Part shown: one piece after another, positions 43,107-54,399 of the stretch
Position numbering within the stretch: position 1 is the stretch's first letter
Layout of the letters: the number at the start of each line of letters is the position of its first letter
Source: Symbiodinium microadriaticum
Lineage: Eukaryota > Sar > Dinophyceae > Suessiales > Symbiodiniaceae
Length of the DNA stretch: 64,000 nt
NCBI GenBank assembly: GCA_001939145.1
Contig: LSRX01000543.1
Coordinates: forward strand, 190,016 to 254,015
Reading direction: 5' to 3'
Program-made: the position numbers and the translations under genes
The notes under the pieces: generated by a model
The model's database searches: none
The model's input: only the letters and a program-made list of their open reading frames with translations
Told to the model about the DNA's origin: nothing

Positions 43107-43154
43107 CTTCCGTCATGCCATCGAGCTTCCAATGGACTAACTTCGAACAGAAGC
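43107..43154 (-). CDS. Candidate exon between inverted telomeric tracts
   Basis: Minus strand: acceptor with a good pyrimidine run (GTTTCTGGCTTTCAG), open frame LLFEVSPLEARWHDG (1 nt + 15 codons + 2 nt), donor GTAGACC. A plus-strand reading ending at a GTTTAAGG donor is also open. Function unknown. Confidence 0.4.
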
Positions 43155-43495
43155 CTGAAAGCCAGAAACAAGAGGTTTAAGGTTTTAGGGTTTAAGGGTG
43201 AATCAGGGTTTAGGGTTGAAGGGTTTAGGGTTTAGGGTTTAAGAGTTTAGGGTTGAGGGTTTAGGGTTTAAGGCTTTAGGGGTTTAGGGGTTTAGGGTTT
43301 AGGGCTTAAGGCTTTAAGGGCTTTAGGGGTTTAGGGTTTAGGGGTTTAGGGTTGAGGGTTTAGGGGTTTAGGGGTTTAGGGTTTACTTTACTAACGATCT
43401 CGGCTGCGCGGCTGTATGCATCTCCTTGCAGCGCGGCCAAAGGTCGCAGATGCCCTCGAACAGCTTTAAGATGTCATCTTTGGGACCTGAAGTAC

Positions 43496-43668
43496 TTGGA
43501 GGTAAGGCTCCTTTAAGGGATCCATAAGGGATCTATATGGGCTCTATAAGGGGTCCTATAAGGGGGGAGGTTCATGGGTAGATAAAAGTAGGGTTATAAG
43601 TAGGATATGACTTTAGTTATAACCTATATTGGGGGACTTATAACTCCACTTCCCATGAACCTCCAAGT
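43496..43668. mobile_element. Family M3 element, long variant
   Basis: The left arm extension (CCTTTAAGGGATCCATAAGG, then GGGGTCCTATAAGG) matches the reverse complement of 27285-27418. The right end is CATGAACCTCCAAGTA. Confidence 0.75.
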
Positions 43669-44148
43669 AGGGTTTAGGTTTAGGTAGGGGGATTGAAACC
43701 AAAAACTCGCCTGTGCAAGATTGGTGCATTCTGCTCGGGTTTTCAAGTCAGGGCTTCGAGCCGGAGGGGCCTTTAGAGGGCTCAGGTTTCATGCACTGTT
43801 TGCAGCTGTTTCAGGGTTTAGGGTTTAGAATTTAGGGTTTGGGGAGCGCATCATACAAATATGCACCATATCACCAAACTTCCGGAAATGATGCGCAGAT
43901 TCTTAAACTCAGTACGAGTGTCTGTGAACAGTTTTGAAGGCCTGAACATGTACGAAAGACTTCTAAACCTCTCAAGTGGTGACTCTGACAACCCCAGAAC
44001 CTCAAAACCCTGCTAGAGCCCTGATAAATCCTGAACCCTAAACCCTAAGACTAAGACCCTAAACCCCTGTCAGAGCCGGTTGTATAACCTCTTGAGGAAC
44101 TCAGGACCCTGGTAGAATCCGTGATTCGCAGGGGTTAGGGTTCAGGGC

Positions 44149-44559
44149 TCAGGATGGATCCCCGGGTCTGAGGACCTTCTCGGGATCTGCCGACAAAGGA
44201 CTCGAAGCGCCGAGACGCCTCAACGCGTTTTCCGCCTTGGCCTGCGTGTCCGCAAACTGCAGGTCGGCCAATGCCAGACATTTCTCCTTGTGCAGTTCGT
44301 CCTCTAGCGGCTCACGCAGCACGAAGTGGTCTCCGTCGTCCAGACGACGAAGACTGCGTCGCATGACGAAATAGCGACAGCCATCGTTGCGATCGACTTC
44401 GAACACGGCATGCGGTCGGGCCATGTACTCTTCGGTGGTCGTGCGACCTTCTCTGGGAACGAAAATGCCACCGAGCAGCTCCCGATCCCATTGCGAAGAC
44501 GGGACATCCACCATCTTTCTTTCCCTTCTCCGAAGGATCTCCCCTCGCACCTGCGACAA
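44149..44559 (-). CDS. Coding exon, charged protein of unknown function
   Basis: An open minus-strand frame of 136 codons has strong G/C preference at third positions and well-balanced protein composition, e.g. REGRTTTEEYMARPHAVFEV and DGCRYFVMRRSLRRLDDGD, then a helical tail (KCLALADLQFADTQAKAENA). The likely acceptor is TTGTCGCAG, one of two near 44540-44560. The frame runs to a TGA at 44149, or an earlier donor (GAGAAG then GTCCTC) may be used. CCCTAAA remnants lie at 44035-44070 and TTTAGGG at 44608-44675. No family recognised. Confidence 0.6.
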   Translation of the reverse strand: MSQVRGEILRRRERKMVDVPSSQWDRELLGGIFVPREGRTTTEEYMARPHAVFEVDRNDGCRYFVMRRSLRRLDDGDHFVLREPLEDELHKEKCLALADLQFADTQAKAENALRRLGASSPLSADPEKVLRPGDPS

Positions 44560-44841
44560 CTGCGTTCCATGCCTTCAACAATACAACCCAGCCCCCGGAT
44601 CTCTTCAGGGTTTAGGGTTTAGGGTTTAGGGGTTTAGGGGTTTTGGAGTTTTGGGTTTAGGGTTTAGGTTTAGGGTTCATGCAAATAATTAGTGTGGTGA
44701 TCTAAATTAGGCTGGCGCTCCAACAGACTAATTACACCCTTAAGTTGGAGAGCTACCCAGTTCTTGACGTTTCATTTGGCATGTGGCCCCGGTCTAAAGG
44801 ACACTTTGCCTTGAGACCCAAGGCGTGCTTAGTGCGTGGAG

Positions 44842-45008
44842 GTTCATGAGTAGCTCGAAGTGGAGTCAACGATAGCTTATCTCACTTACAGCTCCAAGTA
44901 GGATAACTATAGTGATAACTTCTAACTTATGGAACTTGTAGGATAACTATAGTTATAACTTGTAATCGGGGACTTATAGCTCCACTAAAGAACTACCCCT
45001 GAACCTGT
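44842..45008. mobile_element. Family M3 element, diverged
   Basis: Ends GTGGAGGTTCATGAGTAG and GAACTACCCCTGAACC; the interior GGATAACTATAGTTATAACTT occurs twice. Confidence 0.65.
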
Positions 45009-45042
45009 GAGCGTGGATTCCAGACAGCTCAAGCTGCCGACT

Positions 45043-45345
45043 ACTCCCTGGTTCGTAGAAGGGACTCCGGGGGCTGGATCCCTATGATAGTCCCTTATTC
45101 AAAGGATCATGGGACATACTGTTGATGATATAAATCCTGCATTACCTGAAGGACCCTAAACTCTGGGAATCATGGTACATTCCTTGTTATGGGTAATGCA
45201 GGATTTATATCATCAACCGTAGTTATAAGTACTTTTCACTCGAGTTAGGGTACTGACAACCTTACTTACTACGTCTCACGATCCTTTCAGTAAGGTCCCT
45301 TACAGTAGTCCCCAAATCCGTTCCACCGTTTCCCTACTAAGAACC
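45043..45345. mobile_element. Family M5 element interrupted by M1
   Basis: Outer ends CTGGTTCGTAGAAGGGAC and TTTCCCTACTAAGAACCC belong to M5 (compare 16257-16362). A complete M1 element at 45119-45219 sits inside, flanked by TA. M1 therefore moved after M5. Confidence 0.85.
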
Positions 45346-45424
45346 CGACAGACTCTAGGGTTGAGCCTCCAACCCCCAAACGTTGCTCCCCGGCTGGTTC
45401 TCGATGCCTATGCCCGACCCTAAA

Positions 45425-45866
45425 CCCTCAACCGTTTCAGGGCCTCAGAACAGCAAATCTCAGCCCGCAAGCCCGGACCTCCATCCCAGGTCCTAAAGCC
45501 CCTGCAGCCCCCTACCCTAAACCCTAAGCCCCTAAACCCCTAAACCCTTCATCCCTAAACCCAAAACCCAAAACCCTTATCCCTAAACCCCTAAACCCTA
45601 TACCCTTAAACCTTAAACCCTTTAACCTTAAACCCTAAACCCCTACGCCCTAAACCCCTAAACCCGTAAACCCTAAACCCCTGAACCCTTATCCCTAAAC
45701 CCTAAACCCTAAACCCCAAACCCCTAAAGCCCTTAAAGCCCTAAACCCTAAACCCTTAAACCCCTTAAACCCTAAACCCCTAAACCCTAAACCCTAAAAC
45801 CTTGAACCCTAAACCCTAAGCCCTAAACCCTTAAACCCTAAACCCCTTAAGCCCTAAACCCTAAAC
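45425..45866. repeat. Long CCCTAAA tract
   Basis: About 440 bp of CCCTAAA, CCCCTAAA and CCTTAAA units. It borders the exon candidate at 45867-45936, whose donor is the tract itself. Confidence 0.95.
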
Positions 45867-45936
45867 TCTCCATGTCTTTTCAAGAACAGCCCCCTTCCGT
45901 TTCGACCGAGGCTTCGGCCGGTGATGAGCGTGGTTC
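45867..45936 (-). CDS. Candidate exon with telomeric donor
   Basis: Minus strand: acceptor TCTTGGGTGGGGCAG, open frame including TLITGRSLGRNGRGLFLKRH (2 nt + 22 codons + 2 nt), donor GTTTAGGG. The plus strand is also open (a 30-codon ATG frame ending at a TAG), so strand is uncertain. Confidence 0.35.
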
Positions 45937-45960
45937 CTGCCCCACCCAAGAGAGCACCAA

Positions 45961-46350
45961 GTAGGGTTTAGGGCTTTAGGGTTTAGGGTTTTAGGGGTTT
46001 AGGGATTAGGGTTTTTGGGCTTTTAGGGTTTTAGGGTTTAGGGTTTAGGGTTTTAGGTTTTAGGGTTCGGGGTTTTAGGGTTTTAGGGTTTAGGGATTTT
46101 AAGGTTTAGGGATTTTAAGGTTTAGGGTTCAGGGTCTAGGGTTTAAGGCTTTAGGGTTCAGGGGCATTCAAAGGATCCTTTTGAAGGAATCTAGACGGGA
46201 TGTAGGGTTTGGGGTGTAAGGTTTTGGGGTTTCGGGTTTGGGGCTTAAGGCCTTGGAAGCTTAGGGCTTTAGGGTCTAGGGCTTTCGGGTTTTGGGGGTC
46301 CGAGTTTTGGGGTGTTTGTAGTGGTGTTAGGGTTTAGGGTTTAGGGATGG
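45961..46350. repeat. Long TTTAGGG tract
   Basis: TTTAGGG, TTTTAGGG and diverged units; inverted relative to the tract at 45425-45866. Confidence 0.95.
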
Positions 46351-46472
46351 CTGGCGCACCAACAACTTTGTTATGCAATGAGACCTCACTACCGCTCCGA
46401 GCCAATCCATTCTCAATCTTAGAACACTGCTGAAGTGAGAGCCCTAAGAAGGCTTCTGATCCTCAAGATCAC

Positions 46473-46686
46473 CGCCAAAGGCAAGGGTCCTGGAGGCAGT
46501 TCAACTCTGTCTTTGCTGAGCCATCGGTGGCCACATACAGGGTGCAAAAACGGCCACGCAAGGCTCGTTCTGAAATCCTGTGGGGTCCAAGGCACCTGGA
46601 CGATGCAGCTAGTGTCACGTGTGGTGGTGCTGCCGAGGTAGCCAGGGTCCGACTCAGCAAGCTTTCCACTTTGGTGAGAAGTGAGA
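46473..46686 (-). CDS. Candidate exon, strand uncertain
   Basis: Minus strand is open (2 nt + 70 codons + 2 nt) between acceptor ATAGTGCAG and donor GTGATC, with SLLTKVESLLSRTLATSA and RGRFCTLYVATDGSAKTEL. The plus strand is also open from 46436 to a good donor GTGAGA at 46674 (FNSVFAEPSVATYRVQKR). One of the two is probably real. Minus is favoured only by the orientation of the other genes. Confidence 0.4.
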
Positions 46687-46782
46687 CTGCACTATTGTAC
46701 GGTTGAAAGTAAGTCCATGGCCTCAGTTGCGCTCGTTGCACCGACTTATAGCAGTCGCACCAGCCACCGCTTGCCACTGGTA

Positions 46783-46896
46783 CTTGGAGGTTCAGGCGTA
46801 GTTCTAAGTAGGGTTATAAGTAGGGTAACTATAGTTATAACCTATGTTAGTGGGCTTATAACTCTACTTATAACTACCCCTGGACCTCCAAGTAGG
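46783..46896. mobile_element. Family M3 element, best copy
   Basis: TACTTGGAGGTTCAGGCGTA and CCCCTGGACCTCCAAGTA are inverted ends with TA at each border; the centre is TAACTATAGTTATAACC. Confidence 0.85.
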
Positions 46897-47010
46897 GCTC
46901 GGAACAGTCGCGGCTCAGCAGGCAACCTGCCGCCACAGAAGGGCCTACCACCCGGAAGTTCCGCCTAGGACTTCGGCCTGGTCAGGCCAACCGCACCGTC
47001 TGTGACCATG

Positions 47011-47112
47011 CGGTTGATGATATAAATCCTGCGTTACCTTCAAGGACCCTAAACTATGGGAATTATGGCATATTTCTCATTATGGGTAGTGCAGGATGTA
47101 TATCATCAACCG
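47011..47112. mobile_element. MITE family M1, copy 4
   Basis: Ends CGGTTGATGATATAAATCC and GGATGTATATCATCAACCG. The right border is TA; the left is TG, probably a mutated TA. Confidence 0.9.
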
Positions 47113-47241
47113 TATGTCCGCGTGGTCGTCTCATCTCGTCGGATTCTTCCTCCTGTTGCGCACCGTGTGACTGTCAATATGGCAGGCCGTTTCTTAGACC
47201 ATCCCGAGGAAGGTGCCAACGGAAACGCATCTTCATGCTAG
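47113..47241 (-). CDS. Coding-like segment next to M1, strand uncertain
   Basis: Minus frame opens after CCTCCTAGCAGCTAG with HEDAFPLAPSSGWSKKRPA and reaches a possible donor GTGCGC. Plus frame reads RVTVNMAGRFLDHPEEGANG to a stop. Function unknown in either case. Confidence 0.3.
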
Positions 47242-47944
47242 CTGCTAGGAGGGTTTAAACTCCACCCCATCCATGTTTAGGGTTTAGGGTTTCGGGCTTA
47301 GGGTTTGAAGTTCAAGGTTCAGGGTTTGGTCTGCGGTGGCGGATGTAGGCTTTACGATTCAAGGCCTGGCATGCCCTTGACACCTGAAACCCTAAACCCC
47401 TAAACCCCGAAATGCAGAACTTTATCATGACGATACCAGGAACCAGGGACCCGGTATAACCCATGGACAACACAACGCCGGCGCAAGGTCGGGTAATACA
47501 GCGGCCCGACCTTGACCCCAAATAACCTTTAAAGGACCTATAAACGGAAACCCTACTACCGGATGCTAAACATGTAGGCTGTAGGTTTCTTAGAGTCCAG
47601 GGAGTAATGAAGAATACTAAACACTTATTGCTCCTGTCAGCTATTCTTTCTGCAAAATAACCCCCACAACCCTATGCTAATCATACGGACCTCTACAGTG
47701 CCTTTCAAAAGCCTACTGCCGAATCCCTCATGTCGACATGCCTGAGTCGGGGATCATGCCACAGGCGCTGTCCTGTCGGAGCACCCAAAACCCTAAAGCC
47801 GAAATCCTGAGTCCTAAACCCTAAAGCCTCGTTCCTTCATCCCCAAACTAAAGCCTCAATCCTAAACGGATCGCCTTAGCCGTGGGCCCCTTAAACTCTA
47901 AGACCCTAAAGCCTAGAACCTAGACCCCAAACACTGGACCTTAA

Positions 47945-48025
47945 ACCGTTTAGGGTTTAGGGTGTTTAGGGTGTTTAGGGTGTTTAGGGTGTTTAGGGTG
48001 TTTAGGGTGTTTAGGGTTTAGGGTT
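47945..48025. repeat. Array of a 9-mer heptamer variant (TTTAGGGTG)
   Basis: About six successive TTTAGGGTG units flanked by normal TTTAGGG units. Confidence 0.95.
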
Positions 48026-48338
48026 TCGGGTTCAAGGTCCCCGAATCGAACCTGAAACTGTCAACCCGCCACACTCGACCTTAAACCTGGAAGGTAAAAC
48101 CCTTGCCCAAGATGGACTCAAGCTTGCTGATATGTTTTACAAGGCCATTCAGGGTCAGGGTTTAGGGTCCATGGCTTCGATTGTTTGCATGAGGCTGTGA
48201 GGTGCGGTCTCCGTGCGCACTGGTTGGGGGTTTAAGGGTCCGATTGTTTTGCCCTAAACCTTAAACCCTCTTGACAGGTGCCGATAAATTGGGCGCGTAG
48301 GAGTCTGGAGAATAAGGTGGATCGCTGCGGAGTTATAT

Positions 48339-48444
48339 GGGTAGTTCTCTAATTTAGGGCCCCTTTGTAGATCCCCAATATAGTACGGCACCCGTATAGA
48401 GAAAGGACCCCCCCAAAAGGGACCCTGCTTTAGAGAACTACCAG
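48339..48444. mobile_element. Family M2 element, intact copy
   Basis: Ends GGGTAGTTCTCTAATTTAGG and GCTTTAGAGAACTACC, centre ATAGTACGGCACCC; TA lies at both borders. Confidence 0.85.
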
Positions 48445-48666
48445 TAGTACATCGGATCATGTAGGGCTCATAAGATGTCCTAGACGAGACCTCAAACCCT
48501 ACAGTCGGGCTCTCCGAAGGCTCTTGAAGAGGTCCTTTATGCTGAGGATGGTGATTATTCGCCTCGGCCCCGGCCGAAGCGGTCAGAGGTTCCTATTCGG
48601 ATTCCTCTATTCCCCACCTCTTAATCCCCTCCCCACTGACCCCCACCCTCCCAAACCACCCTCTTG

Positions 48667-49436
48667 NNNNNNNNNNNNNNNNNNNNNNNNNNNNNNNNNN
48701 NNNNNNNNNNNNNNNNNNNNNNNNNNNNNNNNNNNNNNNNNNNNNNNNNNNNNNNNNNNNNNNNNNNNNNNNNNNNNNNNNNNNNNNNNNNNNNNNNNNN
48801 NNNNNNNNNNNNNNNNNNNNNNNNNNNNNNNNNNNNNNNNNNNNNNNNNNNNNNNNNNNNNNNNNNNNNNNNNNNNNNNNNNNNNNNNNNNNNNNNNNNN
48901 NNNNNNNNNNNNNNNNNNNNNNNNNNNNNNNNNNNNNNNNNNNNNNNNNNNNNNNNNNNNNNNNNNNNNNNNNNNNNNNNNNNNNNNNNNNNNNNNNNNN
49001 NNNNNNNNNNNNNNNNNNNNNNNNNNNNNNNNNNNNNNNNNNNNNNNNNNNNNNNNNNNNNNNNNNNNNNNNNNNNNNNNNNNNNNNNNNNNNNNNNNNN
49101 NNNNNNNNNNNNNNNNNNNNNNNNNNNNNNNNNNNNNNNNNNNNNNNNNNNNNNNNNNNNNNNNNNNNNNNNNNNNNNNNNNNNNNNNNNNNNNNNNNNN
49201 NNNNNNNNNNNNNNNNNNNNNNNNNNNNNNNNNNNNNNNNNNNNNNNNNNNNNNNNNNNNNNNNNNNNNNNNNNNNNNNNNNNNNNNNNNNNNNNNNNNN
49301 NNNNNNNNNNNNNNNNNNNNNNNNNNNNNNNNNNNNNNNNNNNNNNNNNNNNNNNNNNNNNNNNNNNNNNNNNNNNNNNNNNNNNNNNNNNNNNNNNNNN
49401 NNNNNNNNNNNNNNNNNNNNNNNNNNNNNNNNNNNN
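48667..49436. other. Assembly gap (770 N)
   Basis: Undetermined. The left flank is C-rich (CCCTCCCAAACCACCC). ORFs spanning it are artefacts. Confidence 1.
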
Positions 49437-49754
49437 TTTTTCCATGCACAAACCCTATCACTCTTCACCCCGTCGACGCTGCACCCCGATATCCTGCGAA
49501 AGCAAAAGCCCCAGACCTGGCATCATGTTTTCCTCCCAACATACGGCCGGGCCGAGGCGGACGACGCGCAGCGTTTAAAATTATTATGTTTATGATTATA
49601 ATGAGTATTATTGTTATTATTATTATTATAGTAAGCCGTAAAAAGTTGGACATCGGATTGAGGACAACTAATGCTGGGATGCCCTATGCATTACTCTTAA
49701 GGATTGAGGCTCTTGGGTTTCCAACTTTTGGGCTTCTCTACCCTATTGCTGATA

Positions 49755-49858
49755 CTGTTGATGATAGAAACCCGGCATTGCTTTACGGATCCTAAACTAT
49801 GGGAATTATGGTAGCTTCCTTATTATTACCCATTATGCAGGATTTAGATCATCAGCCG
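49755..49858. mobile_element. MITE family M1, copy 5
   Basis: TA-bordered; ends CTGTTGATGATAGAAACCC and GGATTTAGATCATCAGCCG. Confidence 0.85.
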
Positions 49859-50560
49859 TATTACTACTATTATTGCTCTATACTTCTGGTTCTGAGGGGT
49901 GGCGTTCCAGAAGTCCTAGGGGGGCTCGGCTGAAGAGCTCGGTCACTAAGGGACCGCTGGGGGTTTGGTCTTAGGGTTCTAGTGTTTAGGGCTTAGACGT
50001 CAGAGCTTCGCGTTTCAAGTTGAAGATCTGGGGTATCGGAATCCCAAGTTTAAAGCAGGTTCCTACACGGTTTTTAGGGTTTTAGGGCGGCACCCGGCGT
50101 TGCGAGGTCTTAGGCGCCTCAAGAATTAGACTAGGGTACTAGGGTTTTTGAGGCTACAGTGCACCGAGGAGGCTTGAGGAAGAGCGGTGCCAATGGTTAC
50201 TGGGGTCCCCTTTGGGGTTTATAGGGTTTAGGGTTGTAGAGTTTAGATTATTGTAGGGTTTAGGGCTTTTAAGGTTAAGGGTTTTAGGGCTTTTATGCCT
50301 AAACCCTAAACCCCAACATTCCCCAGCCCTAAACCCCTGATCCCGGCACATCAAAGTTGAGAAGCTTTCTGGACCCTAAAGAAAAGACCCGACCTATTTT
50401 CGAGGCTCCTTCTTCTGATTCCCTTACAAAGGGGTGCTTTCCCAAAGCCCTAAACCCGAAGATACGCCCTTAAAAAGAGGTGTAGGCTTTGTAGGGTCCA
50501 GGTTGGGCAAGAGGGCCAGGGACTGAAGGGTTCAGGGTTTCGGGTCAGAATGGGTTTAGG
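49859..50560. other. Unassigned sequence with heptamer remnants
   Basis: TTTAGGG-like units at 50215-50300 are followed by CCCTAAA units to 50340. I see no gene in it. Confidence 0.5.
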
Positions 50561-50567
50561 GTTCAAG

Positions 50568-50680
50568 GTCAGTTTAGGGTTTAGGGTCCGTTTAGGGCTT
50601 AGGCTTAGGGTCAGTTTAGGCTTTAGGGTCCGTTTAGGGTTTAGGGTCAGTTTAGGGTTTAGGGTCAGTTTAGGGTTTAA
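50568..50680. repeat. Higher-order array of an 18-bp double heptamer
   Basis: Units read TTTAGGGTTTAGGGTCAG or ...TCCG, about six copies. The exon at 50686 begins immediately after. Confidence 0.9.
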
Positions 50681-50685
50681 GGAAC

Positions 50686-50766
50686 CCAGCCGGCCCCACC
50701 ACTCGGGCAGTCCATACCAGGAGTTTTGTTCTGGCACATGTTCAACCTCACGTCGCCGCTGCCCAC
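50686..50766 (-). CDS. Candidate exon, Trp-rich peptide
   Basis: Minus strand: acceptor CACCTTAG, 2 nt + 26 codons + 1 nt with REVEHVPEQNSWYGLPEWWG, donor GTTCCTTAAACC. Function unknown. Confidence 0.45.
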
Positions 50767-51292
50767 CTAAGGTGCTCGTGGCCAAGGGAGGGTCTGTGGC
50801 CCCCGCTCGAAACCCTAAAGCCTAAACCCTAAACCCTATATCCCTAAACCCTAAACCCGAGATTCTGCAACTCAAAGAGAAAGAGATATTCGCCAACCCC
50901 ACAGTCCCTCAGTAGGAATGATTGCATGAATGGCTGATTCGGATATCGGATTATCGCATGTTCTAGGACTTTTCCGGATTTAGGGCTGACTATATAGAGG
51001 GTTTACCTAGATCTGCAGGCTAGCAAACTTCGCTTCAGGATTGCCACTGATACTGCGTGACTGCTGAGTTGATACTAGCAAGAACCAAACGGAAAGGTAT
51101 CAAGAGCTACATCGTCGGTTTTGAATGGGGCAGGCAGCTCGTGGTAAACTGCCGATGAACTATAACAATCGAAAAAATGGCAAGAAGAAGATCGGTAATT
51201 GTCAAAAGCGGCGCAAATCACGAGCTCAAAGAAGGGTCATATCGACGACGCAATGACAGGGAGAGGCAGCGCATCCAGGTCATCCGACTTAC

Positions 51293-51731
51293 AACATCAG
51301 CAACAGAGGGCTCCCAAGAACACCTCGATATCAAGATGTCTGAGGAGAGCATCGGCGGGCCATCCTGCCGCAAAGGCGGCTGAGCACGAAAGCCCCACCG
51401 AACCGACACACAAGTACAAGTATTCGACAACGTGCGATTGGCGGGTTGTTCGTCCTCATGGGTAGTGCTGGAGTTTGTCCACTAATGGAACCAGCAATCG
51501 GCAACGCAGATCAAGCCAGTTTTAATCATACTATACAGCTGCTGTTAGGGATAATCAGGAAGACCAGACAAATTTGATAAGACGAACTTTAACTCACCAC
51601 CAAGTTAGTCAGTCGCGACGACAAGCCACCTTGTGCTGCGCCAAAGAAAAGCCAAGCCTATTCTGCTAGTGGTGGTGCGAGTCGCCGCAGGAAGAATCAC
51701 ATTCGTAATATTGGGTGAGCCAGCCATCGTT
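51293..51731 (-). CDS. Two candidate exons of one gene, unknown function
   Basis: Exon 51630-51731 follows a strong acceptor (GCTTCTTCTTCTTTTCAG) and reads SPNITNVILPAATRTTTSRI, donor GTGGCTTG. Exon 51293-51379 has acceptor TTTCGTGCTCAG, reads GPPMLSSDILISRCSWEP, and ends at a perfect donor GTAAGT. In the chosen frames the phases do not join directly (2 nt out, 0 in), so a frame is wrong or an exon is missing. No family recognised. Confidence 0.45.
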
Positions 51732-51989
51732 CTGAAAAGAAGAAGAAGCAAACGGGAGGAATCACAGAAGTGCAGACAGATATATACCACATATCAGCAA
51801 GGCCCAAGAATACGAAACACAAGCTCGGACCAACGTAACAATTCCTGGAGACCTGTGACCGCATATAGACCTATGTCAGTATGAACTCGGACCCCACACC
51901 CCTATTCTAACCTACCCACACCTGCATTGTTTTGTAGAAGCCCTCTAAACTCGAGATTCGGGCTTGTGTTCAGACCATACCAAAACAAC

Positions 51990-52320
51990 AGAACCATAAC
52001 CCCTAAACCCTAAACCGCTAAATCCCTAAACCCTAACCCCTAAACCCTAAAACCCTAACCCAAAACCCTTAAATCCCTAAACCCCCAAACCCCTGAACCC
52101 CAAACTCTGAACCCGCGAACCCTAAACCCCAAGGCGAAGCCTTCGCCTTAAAAAGAGCCAAGGTGCTCCAATGCCTCGGAAGTCGAGCCCCCAATGCCTC
52201 AGGAGAGTCTTTCGGGTTCAGGGCTTAGGGTTTTAGGGTTTGGGGCTTAGGGGTTAGGGTTTAGGGTTTGGGGTCTAGGGCTTTAGGGTTTAGGGTTTAG
52301 GGCTCAGGGTTTAGCGCTTA
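51990..52320. repeat. Inverted pair of heptamer tracts
   Basis: CCCTAAA units (51990-52140), a 75-bp unique spacer, then TTTAGGG units (52205-52320). The spacer is open on both strands; no exon is called. Confidence 0.85.
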
Positions 52321-52530
52321 ACTTGGAAGCTCATGGGACTGCGTAGGTACAGCTAGACGTACCTTAAGTTGTGGTACAACTAAATGTACATGTAAAGCCC
52401 TAGCTTTTTTTTCGGCTCCAACTGCTTACTGTTTCCGGGGGTTTAAGTACATGTTCGAAACATGATCCTAGACCCAAAGCCTGCCCAAAAGCCCAAAACT
52501 CATAACCTACTATTCTGTAGGGCTTGGATT

Positions 52531-52640
52531 GATACTTGGAGGGTCATGGGTGGTTGTAAGTGGGTTATAAGTCACCGAAAAAGTTTATAACTCTATCCTA
52601 CTTATATACCCTACTTATAGTATAACTACCCATGAACTTC
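52531..52640. mobile_element. Family M3 element, diverged
   Basis: Ends ACTTGGAGGGTCATGGGTGG and CTACCCATGAACTTCGAAG are inverted. Confidence 0.7.
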
Positions 52641-52879
52641 GAAGATTTAGGGTTTAGGGTTTAGGCCTTAGGGTGTAGGAGTTTCGGCTCCTGAGTGTTT
52701 GACTGTGGGGCTTGGGGACATAGGACTGTATGGCTGAAGGGCTTCGGGTTTCGGGTTTAGGGGTTTAGGGTATTTAACCCCGATCACACCGAACCCTCTC
52801 AACAAACACCCCCAAAATGGCGATACGAACCACCTAAAACCGACCAAAAGCTTCTGAACAAACAAGACAACGTGCCCCG

Positions 52880-53360
52880 TCCATGCCCCTACCCATAGGC
52901 CCCTAAGTAGTTCCTTTCTATGGCTTCTATTTAGACTCCTGCAAGGTAACCCTAAACCCTAAACCCTGGACCCCAATCCCAAAAAGGAACGACTTAGGGG
53001 CCTGTGGGTAAAGCCCTACAGCCAACGGCTGCCCGAAGTCTTTTTTGCCCCGCGAATTCCACGTCGAGGCGTAGGGTTTAGGGGTTTTAGGACTGAATTA
53101 GGGATTTAGGGTTTGGGAGTGTAGGGTTTAGGGTCAGTTTAGGGGTTTAGGGTTTAGGGGTTTAGGGTTTAGGAGTTTGGGAGTTTGGGGGTTTGCGGTT
53201 TAGGGCTAAGACATCCTAGACCACGCAAAACTCGAAAGCTCGAATGCCCCCAAACCTGAGTTAAGGGAAACTGCAGGTGGGGAGTTCAGGGTATATAGGG
53301 CTTCTATAAGGCTTCTATGAGGTATATAGAACTTCTATAAGGCTCCTATAAAGGTGGCTA
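52880..53360. other. Heptamer tract and short CTTCTATAAGG repeats
   Basis: A TTTAGGG-rich tract occupies 53072-53210. At 53290-53355 the word GGCTTCTATAAGG repeats several times. Confidence 0.65.
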
Positions 53361-53365
53361 CCCAC

Positions 53366-53651
53366 CTGAAAACGTCCTAGACTGAGTGCAGGCCCGGGGG
53401 GCAGGGTTCCCACTGACTGGAGTCCGGGAGAGAAGCGGGGAATGTTCAGGCCCAGCACGCCTGGCACGGTTTGGGAGAGTGGTGGGTTTGGGCTCACGGC
53501 TTAAACAGGCTTTTTAGGGCCTTGGGGCGAAGCGTTTCATGTCCGGGAGTGTGTTGGCAGGGTCTTGGACTACGGCGCTGCGCGAACCGACGTGTAGAAC
53601 GTGGCTGCTATGAGGTTTTGAATGGCAAGCGGCACCTAGACCCAGCAACTG
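53366..53651 (-). CDS. Two candidate exons of one gene, unknown function
   Basis: Exon 53588-53651 (21 codons + 1 nt; LLGLGAACHSKPHSSHVL) has donor GTTCGCG. Exon 53366-53460 (2 nt + 31 codons; GLNIPRFSPGLQSVGTLPPG) has acceptor AACCGTGCCAG and an excellent donor GTGGGTAG. The phases join. No family recognised. Confidence 0.45.
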
Positions 53652-54235
53652 CTCTCTATCAGAACATGGTTCAGGATTCAAGGCATTACCAAACAAGGCT
53701 AACCCCTAAACCCTAACCCTAAACCCCTAAACGCCAACCCTAAATTCCCCGACTATATGGGTCTCTAGGCTGGACAGACTTCCACAGCGACCAGGACCAG
53801 GAAAAAACAAATAGAACAGGGTTTAGGGCTTAGGGTTTCGGAACAGATCGTAAGCTTTAGCAATCGTCCCACTCTCGTCATACTAGTCTGATATTAGGGT
53901 TTAGGGTAGACGGGTACCTCAACCTTGCCCTAACTCAGAAGCTTGGCAGCAACCGTGAATAAGTCCTGTAGGGGCCCTCCATGGAACCCTATTCTTCATA
54001 CTTTCGGCCCCGATCTTACACACCGTTTAGGGTTTAGGTTTTTAGGGTTTAGGGTCGAGCAACCCTCATACGAACCCTTCAGCGGAAACCCTAAGCCCCT
54101 AAACCCTAGATAAACCAAACCCCTAGACCCTGGCTAAACCCCTAAACCCCTGAACCCTAAAATTTGAAATCCTTTAAGGGACCCTTTACATAAACCCTAA
54201 ACCCCCATCATGAAAGCCGGGCCTATCGTAAAATA

Positions 54236-54338
54236 CCGTTGATGATATAAACCCTGCATTACCTTAAGGTCCCTAAACTATGGGTACTATGGTCTATTCC
54301 TTATCATGGGGTAATGCAGGATTTAAATCATCAACCCC
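54236..54338. mobile_element. MITE family M1, copy 6
   Basis: TA-bordered, ends CCGTTGATGATATAAACCC and GGATTTAAATCATCAACCCC. Confidence 0.9.
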
Positions 54339-54399
54339 TACACCCCTAAATCCTGTACCACGACGGCCCCTAAAATGAACCTCGGCAGCCTCCAAGGAA

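Noticed and set aside
48524-49795. Long ORFs on both strands
   Set aside because: They exist only because the run of N has no stop codons.
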